A stretch of 64,000 nucleotides of DNA from Ancylobacter sonchi (GTDB taxonomy: Bacteria > Pseudomonadota > Alphaproteobacteria > Rhizobiales > Xanthobacteraceae): positions 620,001-684,000 of the forward strand of contig NZ_JAHBGF010000036.1 of NCBI RefSeq assembly GCF_018390695.1, given 5' to 3'. Positions 41,071 through 51,704 of the stretch are shown piece after piece (position 1 is the first letter of the stretch; every line of letters starts with the position of its first letter). The notes below the pieces were generated by a model. That model worked only from the letters and a program-made list of their open reading frames with translations. It ran no database searches and had not been told where the DNA came from. The translations under genes and the position numbers were made by a program.

Positions 41071-43608
41071 TCACTCGGCCGCCTGCCGCGAAGGCGACAG
41101 TAGCGTCATCGAGATCTCCCTGAGCCGAGGCCGCACATACCGGGCAATGACCTGCGCCCCCTCTCCCTGGAACATTTCCGCGTGCCAACCAGGAATGGAA
41201 TGGAAGTCCGGATGCCTCGGGAGCACCGTGTTCCAACCCATGTCGTCGCCAAGGCCGCCGCTGATCATTTCTTCGCTGCGCAGCAGCACCATGCGGCCAC
41301 CGAAAGCTTCCGGCCTATAAGTGTCCCTGGCGCGCTCGAGGACGGGAAGGAACCAGCGATTTCCCCAATCCTCCTGATTGAACAAACGATCTTCGATCAA
41401 TCCCAACCGCACCGCTGCTTTTAGAATTCCAGTCCGGCGAATCTTAGGATAGCTGGCGAGCACATCCGCCAGTTCCGCCTGCCCGGCGGACCATTGGGCG
41501 TAATGATGCTTCAGCACATGCCATCGATAGGCGCGCTGGAAGGTAGCGCGCTGGCGGGCCGGCAACTCGTTGAGATAGCCCGGCCGCCAAGTGTCGGCTA
41601 GGATCACGAGAGGAACAACCTCTCCCTCCGCTTCGAGTTGACGGGCTGCTTCATAGGCGATCGCACCCGCAACGCAGAGCCCGAATAACACATAGGGTCC
41701 TGTCGGACGAGCCGCGCGGATCACCCTTACATAGTCGCGCGCCACGTCGACCAAGGATCTCTCTTCCAACTCTTGGGGCGTATTTGGGTCGAACAGCTGA
41801 ATGCCGATGAAGGGATGATCGGTGCCAATCGCGCGCGCAACATTGTAGTAGGCCAATGTGTTGTTGATGGCGATGATCGGAACCTCACTCCCGTGAGGTT
41901 GGATCGACACGATGTTCCACGGCTTGAGTCCTCCGTCGACGGACGGCGCTACGGCTTTTGGCGTGACGGTGGTGCTCAGGCGGCGCGCCATCTGGCCGAG
42001 GGTTGGCGCATCGAACAGAACAAGCGGGTCGATACGCTGCCCAAACCGCTCGCGCACCCGCGCGAGCATCCGGACAGCAAGCAATGAATGACCTCCGAGC
42101 GCAAAGAAATCGGCTTCGGACGAGAGTGGACCACTCTGCAGCAACTCCTCCCATATCTCCGCCAAGGCGGCCTCGATCACGGGATCGGCAGCTGGAGAGG
42201 AAGGCCCCCCCTCGACAGCCTGCATCTTGGAGACCACGAGTGCCGGTGTGCTGCGTTCCGGCGGGACCAGCGCGTCCAGCGAGAAATCGGGCTCCGCAAT
42301 GGCCCGCTCGAAGGCGGTACGCCAGAGCGCCACGAAAGCCCGGGCCGTGTCCTCGCGGAAAATGTCGGGATTGTACTCCATGGCCATTCGCCAGCCATCT
42401 CGCCACTTCACCACGAAGAAATTCAGATCGTAAAGCGATCCTGCCGACAGCGACGGCACGCCCTGCAATCGGAACCGGCCGTATTGCCGATACTGAAGAA
42501 CCTCCTTCAGCATGGTGAAATTGACGGAGATCAGTGGCGTACGGGCTGGATCGCGTGGTGGATTGAGGAGTTCGACCAGCCGATGAAATGGCATCGCCTG
42601 ATGCATTAAGGCCTCGCGGACGGTCTCATTGGTCCGCGCCAGCAGATCCGAGAAGCTGCGGGCATGGCGTGTATCGACCCGCAGCACCAGATTGTTGATG
42701 AAGACGCCGATCAGCGGTTCGAGGTCGGTCTCATCACGCCCGGCGATCTGAGTGCCGAGGACGATGTCGGTATGGCCGGTTAGCCTCTTGAGCAGCGCGA
42801 CGGTCACCGCACATCCCAGCGCAAACGGCGTGACACCGAGTTGTCGGGCCACTTCCTCCATCCGGTCGCTGGCTTCCCGCGAAAGCATCTCCGCGAGGAT
42901 GACGCCGTGATGCGTCGCGCGGGCCGGCTTCTCGAAATCGCCTGGGACCTCCAGATAGGGCGCTCGCACGAGCTGTTCGTGCCAATAGAGCTCATGCTTC
43001 GCCGCTTCGACCGCGAGATACTCCTTCTGCCATCGGGCATAGTCGCCATACTGCAGAGGCAGTTCCGGGAGCGGATGCGCCCGTCCCGCATCATAAGCTG
43101 CCGCGATCTCGCCGAACTCACTAGCAATTACCCGGATGGACCAGCCGTCGAATACGATCTGATGCACGGTCAGCAGGAGGCTTGCCCGCTCATCGGCCAG
43201 TCGCAGCAAGGTAATGCGGATCAACGGAAGGTCGTGAATGTCGAAAGGCTTCTGGGCCTCGCCCTCGGCTAATCTGCGGGCCTCGCCCTCCCTCCGCTCT
43301 TCCGGCAGATGCCGTAGATCGATGACGGACAGCTTCAGGCGCAATTCCGGTGCCACCTCCTGGATAGGCTCGCCGTCTATCTCGACGAAACGGGTTCTCA
43401 GGACCTCGTGACGCTCGACGATCGTATTGAATGCTCTTTCGACCGTCTCGTCGGTAACAATTCCGGTCAACTCCCAGCGAAGAGCCACGTTCAGCGCCGC
43501 GCTTCCAGGGTCCAGCGAGTCGATGAACCAACAGCGTTGCTGCGACGAGGAACATGGAAAGCGGAGCGGCTCCGACCCGCTCTCCATAATCATTGCAACC
43601 TGCTCCAT
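41071..43608 (-). CDS. NRPS module C-PCP-TE without an adenylation domain
   Basis: The 845-residue protein has a condensation domain (about 15 to 440), a carrier domain with phosphopantetheine Ser508 in FALGGHSLLAVRML, and a thioesterase (about 570 to 830). No adenylation domain is present, so the carrier must be charged by another protein or receive the chain directly. The condensation motif HHxxxDG reads HQIVFDG (residues 149 to 155), with Gln150 in place of the catalytic His. The thioesterase nucleophile motif is FGLCVAG, with Cys645 instead of Ser, and Asp672 (LADTW) and His809 (IPGWHAEMF) complete a triad. The ATG at 43608 follows GGAGACGAGTATC; a GTG at 43623 would add five residues. 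It is third in the operon and would release the product. Confidence 0.88.
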   Translation of the reverse strand: MEQVAMIMESGSEPLRFPCSSSQQRCWFIDSLDPGSAALNVALRWELTGIVTDETVERAFNTIVERHEVLRTRFVEIDGEPIQEVAPELRLKLSVIDLRHLPEERREGEARRLAEGEAQKPFDIHDLPLIRITLLRLADERASLLLTVHQIVFDGWSIRVIASEFGEIAAAYDAGRAHPLPELPLQYGDYARWQKEYLAVEAAKHELYWHEQLVRAPYLEVPGDFEKPARATHHGVILAEMLSREASDRMEEVARQLGVTPFALGCAVTVALLKRLTGHTDIVLGTQIAGRDETDLEPLIGVFINNLVLRVDTRHARSFSDLLARTNETVREALMHQAMPFHRLVELLNPPRDPARTPLISVNFTMLKEVLQYRQYGRFRLQGVPSLSAGSLYDLNFFVVKWRDGWRMAMEYNPDIFREDTARAFVALWRTAFERAIAEPDFSLDALVPPERSTPALVVSKMQAVEGGPSSPAADPVIEAALAEIWEELLQSGPLSSEADFFALGGHSLLAVRMLARVRERFGQRIDPLVLFDAPTLGQMARRLSTTVTPKAVAPSVDGGLKPWNIVSIQPHGSEVPIIAINNTLAYYNVARAIGTDHPFIGIQLFDPNTPQELEERSLVDVARDYVRVIRAARPTGPYVLFGLCVAGAIAYEAARQLEAEGEVVPLVILADTWRPGYLNELPARQRATFQRAYRWHVLKHHYAQWSAGQAELADVLASYPKIRRTGILKAAVRLGLIEDRLFNQEDWGNRWFLPVLERARDTYRPEAFGGRMVLLRSEEMISGGLGDDMGWNTVLPRHPDFHSIPGWHAEMFQGEGAQVIARYVRPRLREISMTLLSPSRQAAE

Positions 43609-43631
43609 GATACTCGTCTCCACGATGCCGC

Positions 43632-46600
43632 TCAGACGATCTCGGGTGCCGCATGCGCGGCGGTACGACGGAAGCTGCTCAACTTCGGAGGGGCAGCCGA
43701 TACCGGGCCGCGGTGCGCGAGATCTTCGGCGACCTGCGCGAGCTCCGCGATGGTGGGATGCAGCATGAGATGCCGAGCTTCCAGACCGAGGCCGCGCCCC
43801 AGCATGCGGGCGGCGATGCGGAACACCTGGATGGAGTCCGCACCCAAAGTGAAGACATTGTCCTCTACACCGATGTCCTGCATTTGCAGCACCTCAGCCC
43901 AGATCTCGGCCAACATCTGCTCGGTCGCGTTACGGGGCCGCAGTACGAAACGCTCTTTCGCCGGCCCACCCACATCTGGCTTCGGCAGCGCCTTGCGGTC
44001 GAGCTTGCCATTTGGCGTGAGCGGCAGGGCATCGAGCCGCATCCAGGAGGCGGGCCGCATATAGTCCGGCAGCAGCTGGCTTACCTGCGACTGCAGGTCG
44101 GTGGACTGCAGGGTCTCGCCGGGCTGCTCGACATAGTAGCCGACCAGCCGCGCGCTCACGCCTTCTCCGACAAGGGCGACCGCCGCTGCCGCGACGCCCT
44201 GGCAGCAGCGAGCCGCACTCTCGATATCCTCGAGCTCGATGCGGAAGCCCCTCAGCTTGATCTGCAGGTCGCGCCGACCGAGATGCTGGATGCGCCCATC
44301 CGGGAGCCTGCGGGCCAAATCGCCGGTGTGATAGAAGGTCGCCGGTACACCACCCGCCGAGTGCTCCGAACGGAAAGCCCCGGCGGTCAGTTCGGACTGG
44401 CCGAAATATCCCTTCGCCAGCCCTTTGCCGCCGATTATCAGTTCACCCGCGACACCGATCGGCGCGATACGGCCACTGACATCGACGACATGCAACTGCG
44501 TGTTGAGCAGAGGTTCGCCGATGGTGATAGGCCCCTCGCCCGGCGCCACTTTACCGGCGCTGGACCAGATCGTGGTTTCGGTGGGCCCGTAGACGTTCCA
44601 CAATGCGCCGGCACCACCCCCCAGCTGTTCGGCGAGGTCGCGCGGCAGCGGCTCGCCACCGCAGAGCATGGTCAGACCGTCATAGGGACGGAAACCCGCC
44701 TCCAGCAACATGCGCCAGAGCGATGGCGTCGCCTGGATGTGGGAAGGCCGCTCAATATCGATCAGTTCCTTCAAGCCAAAGCCGCCCCGCACCTGTTCCC
44801 GGTCGGCGATCAGTACAGTTCCCCCCGCAATCAAGGGCAGGAACAGTTCGAGAATAGCGATGTCGAAAGATACGGTGGTCACTGCCAGCAGCGTCTGCCC
44901 AGCGGAAAAGCCGGGACGCTGGACAAAGGACCACAGCACGTTGGCCAGCGCTTCGTGACTGACCTCCACCCCCTTGGGTGTTCCGGTCGAGCCGGAGGTG
45001 AAAATCACGTAGGCGCTGTCCTGCGGCCAGATCACCGGGAACAGGCCGACCTCCGCCTCTTCGACCGGGACAGCGACCGACAGGTCGATCAGCGGCAAAC
45101 CGGAGACCAACTCGGCCGCCCGTGCATCATCGCTGAGTAGTGCATCGAGTTCGGCCTTGTCGGCGACGAGCCGGAGCCGTGCTTCCGGGTGCTCTGGATC
45201 GAGTGGCACAAACGCATGGCCAGCCTTCATGATGGCGAGCAGGCCGGCAATGAGATCGGGCGAGCGCTTCACCAGCAAACCAATTCGACCGCCGGCCTGC
45301 GGCACGAGCCGTTGCAGCCGCTCCGCCAGGACGTCGGAGGCGCGATCGAGCTCCGCATAGGACAAAGCACGCTCGTGCCAGCGCACCGCGGTGATGTCGG
45401 GTGTGCGTGCCACCTGCGCCCGGAACAGATCAGGCAGCGGGCGCAGATCGATATCGTCCCGCCGAGTGGCATTTAGCGTTGCGGTGAGCCAATGCAGGCT
45501 GGCCGGGTCGAGGATCGGCAGCTCGCTTACCGGCCGCGCAGCATCCTCCGCCAGCGAGCGCAACATCTGCTCGAAATGCGACAGCCAACGGGCGATGGTC
45601 GCCTCATCGAACAGATCGGTATTGTAGTCACAATCGAGACGCAGACCTTCCGGCCCCTCGATGACGTTCAGGAAGATGTCGAAATTGGTGAAGGCCTTGG
45701 CATTGGGAACAACGCGGGCGGCCAGCCCTCCGAAGTCCAGTGCGTCTCCTAACCGCTCCAGGTTGAACTGCACCTGGGTCAATGGAAGCCGTGAGGGGTT
45801 CCGCGGCAGGCGCAATTCTCGCACCAGCGTGCCGAAGGTGAAGTCTTGGTGCTCGTTCAGCTCCAACATCTCCTTCTGCACCGACTTCAAGAGGTCGCCT
45901 GCGACCGTCTTGCCATCGACCGCCGTGCGCAGCGGGAGAAAGTTCACACAGTGCCCCACGAGTGAGCCACCTTCCACCAGGCTCTGGCCTGCGGTGGGGA
46001 TGGCAACCACCTGATCCGCCTCCCCGGTCAGACGCCACATGACGATCTGAAAAGCGCTGGCAAGGGTGGTGAACAATGTTGCTCCCTGCCGAGCGCCGGC
46101 CTTCTTCACCGCGCGGTAGAGATCCGCATCAATGGCCGTACGATGCGTGCTGCCTTTGAAGCTCTTCATTGCGGCGCGCGGGCGGTCGGACGGCAGCTCC
46201 GCGTCCGGCGGCAACGTGTCGAACCGGCGAAGCCAGTATGCTTCGTTGTCCTCGCGGCGGCGGCTGGGCTTGGCCTGCCGCGCGGCATAGTGCCGGAACG
46301 CCATCGGTGCTGGCAGGTCGATCACACCTGGACGACCGTCATGTGTGTAGTGGCGGGCGAGTTCGTCGAGAATGATGTTCATCGACCAGCCATCGCAGAC
46401 GATGTGATGCGCGGTCAGCACCAGAACATGCGTCTCCGGTGCGAGCGTAAGCACCCTGCCCCGCAGCAATGGACCGGCGACAAGATCGAACGGCGTCGCA
46501 GCATCGTCGGCGAGGACGGAAGCCAGCTCGGCCTCCGGGTTAGCAGCCGTGCTCACATCAATCCGCTGGAGTTGCACTGTCAGTACGTCGTCGACGATGA

Positions 46601-49600
46601 AATGCTCGCCGCTCGCCTCGAAACGCCCCCGCAGGGCGTCATGGCGCGCCATGACTGCCTGCAAGGCGCGCTCGAGGCGGTCGGCGTCGAGCACGCCGTC
46701 GAAGCGCAGGCTCACCGATTCATTGAAGGCGCAGGACGCGGCATCGCCGGCCTGCGCGGCGAGCCAGATCTCGCGCTGCGGCTCGGTCGGCGTGATCTGG
46801 TCGGGCATCGGCTCGGGCGCCGGTGCGGCAGGAGCGACCGGCGCGGTGGCAGCCGGACGAACCGCATCGTCCGGCCTACCCTTGCCGGCGAGAATGCCAA
46901 CTGATTGCAGCGCATCAAGGCTGGTCGAGAAGATGCGCTCGATTTCCTCGATCTCTGCTTGGCCGTGAGTGGTGGTGAGGAACTTCGGGAAACCGTCCTG
47001 GATGTGCAGGCCGATCGAGCGGGCATAGGGGAAGAAGAGCGCGCCGAACCGGTCCTCCTCATGGAAGTTCAGATAGAACCAACTGCTGTAGGTTTCCGCC
47101 CGCGTCGCGATCCCGCGCCGCTCGAGATCGGCGTTGATGCGCCCCGCCAGCGCCGCGGTTCGCTGTGTAAGCCCTTCCTGCAGGGCCGGCCCAGCCTCGC
47201 GTAGATGCAACAGCACCGCTCGAGCCGCAGCCAACGCCAGGGGATGGCGCACGAAGGTGCCGGCGAAGAACGTCGGGGCCGTCTCGGGAACAGACTCGTC
47301 GCCATAGCGCCATTGGCCTCCGTCGAGCGCGTCCATGAACCGCGCCGATCCCGCCAGCACACCGATAGGCAGGCCGCCGCCGATCACTTTGCCATAGGTC
47401 ACCATGTCGGCGCGGATGCCGAGCACCGCCTGCATGCCGCCGGGATGGGTACGAAAGCCGGTCACCACCTCGTCGAGCACGAAGGCCGCACCCGATTTTT
47501 CGGTGATCTCGCGCAACTCGCGCAGGAAGTCGACCGGCACCAGCCCGGGATGCCGGCTCTGCACCGGCTCCGTGATCACTGCCGCTATCTGGTCGGCATT
47601 CGCCCTGATCCAGGACACGCTATCAGGTGAAGCATAGGGCAGCACCACCATATTGCCGACCGAGCCGGTCGGGATGCCCGGTGCGACGGGCAGCGCGCGC
47701 GGCGGGGCAGTGAGGCTGCCGCCCTTGATGAGGACCTCGTCGAATTGCCCGTGATAGCCGCCGCTGAAGAGCACGACCCGGTTGCGTCTGGTGACGGTGC
47801 GCGCGACGCGCATCGCGGCCATCACGGCCTCCGAACCGGTGTTGCAGAAGGTCACGCGCTCGTTGTTGGTGAGCTCACGCACGAGGTCGGCCACCTCGCC
47901 GGCAAGCGGTGATTGCGGCCCAATGGCGAAGCCATCCGCCATCTGCCTGGCGACCGCCTCCAGCACGAAATCCGGGGCATGACCAAAAGCCGTCTGCCCA
48001 TAGCCGTTGACGAGGTCGACATAGCCGTTGCCGTCGACATCCCAGATACGCGGGCCCTTCGAACGGGCGCAGACGATGGGGAAAACCGTCTCCTTCCATT
48101 CGGCCCGAAAGCCGGCCGCCGCTCGCGGATCCGCGAGCCCCTCGCGATGCTGTTGGGTATAGGCCTTGGAGCCTGCAGCACGCTTGCTGAAGCGATCCGA
48201 AAGTTCCGCAATGAAGTCCTTCTGCTTGGCGGTAAGTGCCGCCGGTGCCGGCTTCGCCGCGCGATACACCTGGAAGCGCATGGGCTGCTCCTCCAAAGTC
48301 TCCGGCGCCGTGGATGCCGGCGCGAGAGCGGCAGGCACCGGCTCCACGAGAGCAGTAGGAGCAGCGATTGCGGCCGCGGAAGCGGTCGCAGCTCCCGCGA
48401 CGCTCATGGGAGCCCCTTGCAGCGCGGTGATCTGCTGGTTGATGACCTGCTGCATGGCATCGAGTTGCTGGCGGAAAAGATCGGTCATGCCGCCCACTCC
48501 CGCCGCCACACCAACACCCGGCGCCTGAGGCGCCGGCGACGCCATCGTGGCCGGCGGGGAGGCGGCCACGATGGGCGACGGTTGCGGTGCGGCGGCGGGT
48601 ACCGCCATCGCCTTTGCTGGCGCACATGCCGGGGGCGCAGCCGGCATGCTGGACGCAAGATGACGCGCCAGATCAGCGACGGTCGGAATATCGGCAAGCA
48701 GCTGCCGGAACGTTATCGGTACCTTGAAGGTTTGCTGCACCCGAGTTGCCACCTGGGCGAGAAACAGCGAATCGAAGCCCAACTCCAGGAAGGAGGCATG
48801 GCGCTCCGAAGCAGGGATCTTTTCCCCGGACAGATCCTCAAGAACGGCGACAAGCTCGCTCTCCACCTCGGTTGCTCGGCTCATAGCGGAACGGAGCGGC
48901 TCGGCTGCATCGGCCATGGGGAGGTTTCCATTGTGAGGATCATCGACATGTTGGGATGACACGGCATCGCTCTGGTGCGATCCGTGTGGCGTCGGCTGCG
49001 TCGTGGAGGCGGCAGACATGGGAGGATCGACCCAGTACCTTTCGCGCTGGAAACGATAGGTCGGCAGGGAGACCCGGCGGCAATCCGGCCCCGTCACAGC
49101 CTCCCAGTTCGGCTCCACGCCACGGCTCCACAGAATTGCGACGACGTCGCGAAGCGAGACCGCCTCTTCACCGGCGGCACCGAAGGTGGTGAGCAGGGCG
49201 CCATAGCGCTCCTTATCGAGCGTCTGACGCGCGAAAGTCGTCAGCGTACGCCCGGGACCGATTTCGATCAGGACAGGTCGGTCGAGCTCGGCGACCGTCT
49301 CCAACGCGCGGGCGAACATCACCGGCGCACGGCACTGGCGCCCCCAATATTCGGCGGCGACCGGACGGTCTGTGTCGACCCATGTACCCGTGACGCAGGA
49401 AACGTAGGGGATCTCGGGAGTGCGAGCCGACATGGCGCTGAACCGTCGCACCAGCGCCTCCATCACTGGCTCCATCATCGGCGAATGGAAGGCGTGGGTC
49501 GTCCTCAGCCGCTGGAAGGCGATACCGCGTCCCTCCAGCGTCGCTTGCAATGCATCCATTGCCTCGGAGCGACCGGAGGCTACGCTCTGCCGCGGCCCAT

Positions 49601-51704
49601 TCGCAGCCGCGATCGATGCGCCCACGGGAAGCAGCGGCTCGAGCTCCTCAACTGGCAGTCGGACCGACAGCATGGCGCCGGGCGGCTGAGCGTAGGTGAG
49701 GCGTCCGCGTTCCGCGATGGCGCGCGCTGCATCCTCGAACTCATAGACGCCGGCAAGCACAGCACTCACCAGTTCGCCGAGGCTATGGCCGACCATCGCG
49801 TCGGGCTTGATGCCCCAACTCATCAGCAGCCGTGCGGTCGCATACTGGATGAGGAACAGCGCTGGCTGGGTGTTGATCGTGGCATTGAGCGGGTTCGGAT
49901 CGCCCGGTTCAACTTCCGCGAACAGCAGGTCGCGGATATCGGTACCGGTGATCTCCTGTACGCAGGCGGCTCCGCGATCGACCAACTCACGGAACAGCGG
50001 CTCGGTCTCATACAGGCCCCGTCCCATGTTCCAGGCCTGCGAGCCTTGCCCCGGAAACATGAAGACGATCGGCCGCTTCTCGGCAGCCGTGCCAATGGTG
50101 GCGTCGCCACGCAGCTTCTTGACCAGTTCGTCGCGAGAGCTGGCCACGACGGCCCAGCGACGCCCGAAGGCGCGGCGCCCCGCCTGCAGGGTGTAGGCGA
50201 CATCATCGAGCCGCAATGCCGGCATGCGCTCGATGTGATCGGCCAGCGCCGCCCCCGCCTGTGTCACCGCCAGATCACTACGCGCCGAGAGCGGAAAGAC
50301 GAAGGTTTTGCCCTCGATGGCGTCAGAACGGGCTCGAAGCCGTGGCGCCTCTTCCATCACAATATGCACATTGGTGCCGCCCACACCGAAGGCGCTGGTG
50401 CCGGTGCGGCGCGGCGTCTTTCCCGCTGGCCAGCTCCTCGGCTCCCGATCGACGACAAACGGGCTGGAGCCCAGATCGATTTCGGGATTGGGCCGCTCGA
50501 AATGCAGCAAGGGTGGAATTTCCTCCTTCCGCAGCACCAATGCTGTCTTAATCAGTCCCGTAACGCCGGCGGCGGCATCGAGATGGCCGACATTCGCCTT
50601 GGCCGAGCCAAGGGCGCAGTAACCGCGGCGATCCGTGGTGGCGCGGAACGCCTTTGTGAGGCCCGAAAATTCGATCGGGTCGCCGAGGGGTGTGGCTGTG
50701 CCATGCGCCTCCACATAGCCGACGCTGTCGGCGGTGATCCCCGCCTGCTGATGCGCCGAGACGATGGCCCGAGCCTGCCATTCCGGGCTCGGCGACGTGA
50801 AGCCGACCTTGTCGGCTCCATCATTGTTCATGCCGCAGCCGCGTATGACGGCATAGACCTGGTCGCCGTCGGCCAGCGCGTCCTCCAGCCGCCGCAGCAC
50901 CACAAGCGCGGCACCGCTGCCGAACACCGTGCCGCCAGCGGCTGCGTCGAATGGGCGGCATCGTCCATCCGGCGAGACCATCCCTCCGGCCTGATGCACG
51001 TAACCTCGCTGCTGCGGGAGCGAGATCGAGACACCTCCCGCCAGTGCCATATCGCACTGGTAGGTCTGCAGACTTTGCACAGCCTGCGCCACGGCCAGCA
51101 GCGACGTCGAACAGGCACTGGCGACGGTCATCGCGGGACCATGCAGCCCCAGCTTGTAGGCAATGCGTGTGGCGAGGAAATCGTGGCCCGCACCGACCAG
51201 CAATGGGTACTGCCCGACCTGAAACTCGTCGGTGAAGGTTTCGATCACCCGCCGGTCGGCGCAGACATTGCGCAGGAAGTAAGTGTTGAGCGAGCAGCCA
51301 GCGAACACCCCGATTGCACCGGTGAAGGATGCCGGATCGTGGCCTGCATCCTCGAGTCCCTCCCAGGCGCACTCCAGCAGCACGCGATGCTGGGGATCGG
51401 TCAGCGCTGTTTCTCGCGCGTGCATGCCGAAGAACGGCGCATCGAACTTGTCTATGTCCGAAAGGATCGGCCGGGCTGCCACATAGTTCGGATCCCGATG
51501 TATTTCGTCGCCGAAGGTATCGTCGATCTGCCCCGGCCCGAAATGGGTAATGCAGTCGACGCCCCGGCGCAGATTTTCCCAGAATGCCTCGACCGAACCC
51601 GCGCCGGGGAAGCGCCCGGCGACACCAACGATTGCGATGGCGCCAAGATCAAGGAGTTCGCGCAGGGCGTCATCATTTGTGGCAGCGAAAGCATGCGAGT
51701 TCAT
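43632..51704 (-). CDS. Hybrid PKS-NRPS: KS-AT-ACP-aminotransferase-C-A-PCP
   Basis: The 2690-residue megasynthase has, in order: ketosynthase (residues 20 to 450; Cys198 in ASACSTSL, His334 in EAHGTA, His374 in NVGHLD); acyltransferase (548 to 840; Ser641 in GHSLGE, HAFH at 737 to 740, a malonyl-type motif); ACP (945 to 1018; Ser979); Pro/Ala linker; PLP aminotransferase of the glutamate-semialdehyde type (1160 to 1600; Lys1439 in TYGKVIGGG); condensation (1635 to 2060; intact HHIVCDG at 1766 to 1772); adenylation (2085 to 2570); PCP (2590 to 2660; Ser2624). No ketoreductase is present. The adenylation code reads D-I-L-Q-L-G-V-I-W-K, close to glycine-type codes. The AMT-C-A-PCP layout recalls MycA/ItuA and McyE. 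Its ATG overlaps the previous stop by four bases. Confidence 0.93.
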   Translation of the reverse strand: MNSHAFAATNDDALRELLDLGAIAIVGVAGRFPGAGSVEAFWENLRRGVDCITHFGPGQIDDTFGDEIHRDPNYVAARPILSDIDKFDAPFFGMHARETALTDPQHRVLLECAWEGLEDAGHDPASFTGAIGVFAGCSLNTYFLRNVCADRRVIETFTDEFQVGQYPLLVGAGHDFLATRIAYKLGLHGPAMTVASACSTSLLAVAQAVQSLQTYQCDMALAGGVSISLPQQRGYVHQAGGMVSPDGRCRPFDAAAGGTVFGSGAALVVLRRLEDALADGDQVYAVIRGCGMNNDGADKVGFTSPSPEWQARAIVSAHQQAGITADSVGYVEAHGTATPLGDPIEFSGLTKAFRATTDRRGYCALGSAKANVGHLDAAAGVTGLIKTALVLRKEEIPPLLHFERPNPEIDLGSSPFVVDREPRSWPAGKTPRRTGTSAFGVGGTNVHIVMEEAPRLRARSDAIEGKTFVFPLSARSDLAVTQAGAALADHIERMPALRLDDVAYTLQAGRRAFGRRWAVVASSRDELVKKLRGDATIGTAAEKRPIVFMFPGQGSQAWNMGRGLYETEPLFRELVDRGAACVQEITGTDIRDLLFAEVEPGDPNPLNATINTQPALFLIQYATARLLMSWGIKPDAMVGHSLGELVSAVLAGVYEFEDAARAIAERGRLTYAQPPGAMLSVRLPVEELEPLLPVGASIAAANGPRQSVASGRSEAMDALQATLEGRGIAFQRLRTTHAFHSPMMEPVMEALVRRFSAMSARTPEIPYVSCVTGTWVDTDRPVAAEYWGRQCRAPVMFARALETVAELDRPVLIEIGPGRTLTTFARQTLDKERYGALLTTFGAAGEEAVSLRDVVAILWSRGVEPNWEAVTGPDCRRVSLPTYRFQRERYWVDPPMSAASTTQPTPHGSHQSDAVSSQHVDDPHNGNLPMADAAEPLRSAMSRATEVESELVAVLEDLSGEKIPASERHASFLELGFDSLFLAQVATRVQQTFKVPITFRQLLADIPTVADLARHLASSMPAAPPACAPAKAMAVPAAAPQPSPIVAASPPATMASPAPQAPGVGVAAGVGGMTDLFRQQLDAMQQVINQQITALQGAPMSVAGAATASAAAIAAPTALVEPVPAALAPASTAPETLEEQPMRFQVYRAAKPAPAALTAKQKDFIAELSDRFSKRAAGSKAYTQQHREGLADPRAAAGFRAEWKETVFPIVCARSKGPRIWDVDGNGYVDLVNGYGQTAFGHAPDFVLEAVARQMADGFAIGPQSPLAGEVADLVRELTNNERVTFCNTGSEAVMAAMRVARTVTRRNRVVLFSGGYHGQFDEVLIKGGSLTAPPRALPVAPGIPTGSVGNMVVLPYASPDSVSWIRANADQIAAVITEPVQSRHPGLVPVDFLRELREITEKSGAAFVLDEVVTGFRTHPGGMQAVLGIRADMVTYGKVIGGGLPIGVLAGSARFMDALDGGQWRYGDESVPETAPTFFAGTFVRHPLALAAARAVLLHLREAGPALQEGLTQRTAALAGRINADLERRGIATRAETYSSWFYLNFHEEDRFGALFFPYARSIGLHIQDGFPKFLTTTHGQAEIEEIERIFSTSLDALQSVGILAGKGRPDDAVRPAATAPVAPAAPAPEPMPDQITPTEPQREIWLAAQAGDAASCAFNESVSLRFDGVLDADRLERALQAVMARHDALRGRFEASGEHFIVDDVLTVQLQRIDVSTAANPEAELASVLADDAATPFDLVAGPLLRGRVLTLAPETHVLVLTAHHIVCDGWSMNIILDELARHYTHDGRPGVIDLPAPMAFRHYAARQAKPSRRREDNEAYWLRRFDTLPPDAELPSDRPRAAMKSFKGSTHRTAIDADLYRAVKKAGARQGATLFTTLASAFQIVMWRLTGEADQVVAIPTAGQSLVEGGSLVGHCVNFLPLRTAVDGKTVAGDLLKSVQKEMLELNEHQDFTFGTLVRELRLPRNPSRLPLTQVQFNLERLGDALDFGGLAARVVPNAKAFTNFDIFLNVIEGPEGLRLDCDYNTDLFDEATIARWLSHFEQMLRSLAEDAARPVSELPILDPASLHWLTATLNATRRDDIDLRPLPDLFRAQVARTPDITAVRWHERALSYAELDRASDVLAERLQRLVPQAGGRIGLLVKRSPDLIAGLLAIMKAGHAFVPLDPEHPEARLRLVADKAELDALLSDDARAAELVSGLPLIDLSVAVPVEEAEVGLFPVIWPQDSAYVIFTSGSTGTPKGVEVSHEALANVLWSFVQRPGFSAGQTLLAVTTVSFDIAILELFLPLIAGGTVLIADREQVRGGFGLKELIDIERPSHIQATPSLWRMLLEAGFRPYDGLTMLCGGEPLPRDLAEQLGGGAGALWNVYGPTETTIWSSAGKVAPGEGPITIGEPLLNTQLHVVDVSGRIAPIGVAGELIIGGKGLAKGYFGQSELTAGAFRSEHSAGGVPATFYHTGDLARRLPDGRIQHLGRRDLQIKLRGFRIELEDIESAARCCQGVAAAAVALVGEGVSARLVGYYVEQPGETLQSTDLQSQVSQLLPDYMRPASWMRLDALPLTPNGKLDRKALPKPDVGGPAKERFVLRPRNATEQMLAEIWAEVLQMQDIGVEDNVFTLGADSIQVFRIAARMLGRGLGLEARHLMLHPTIAELAQVAEDLAHRGPVSAAPPKLSSFRRTAAHAAPEIV

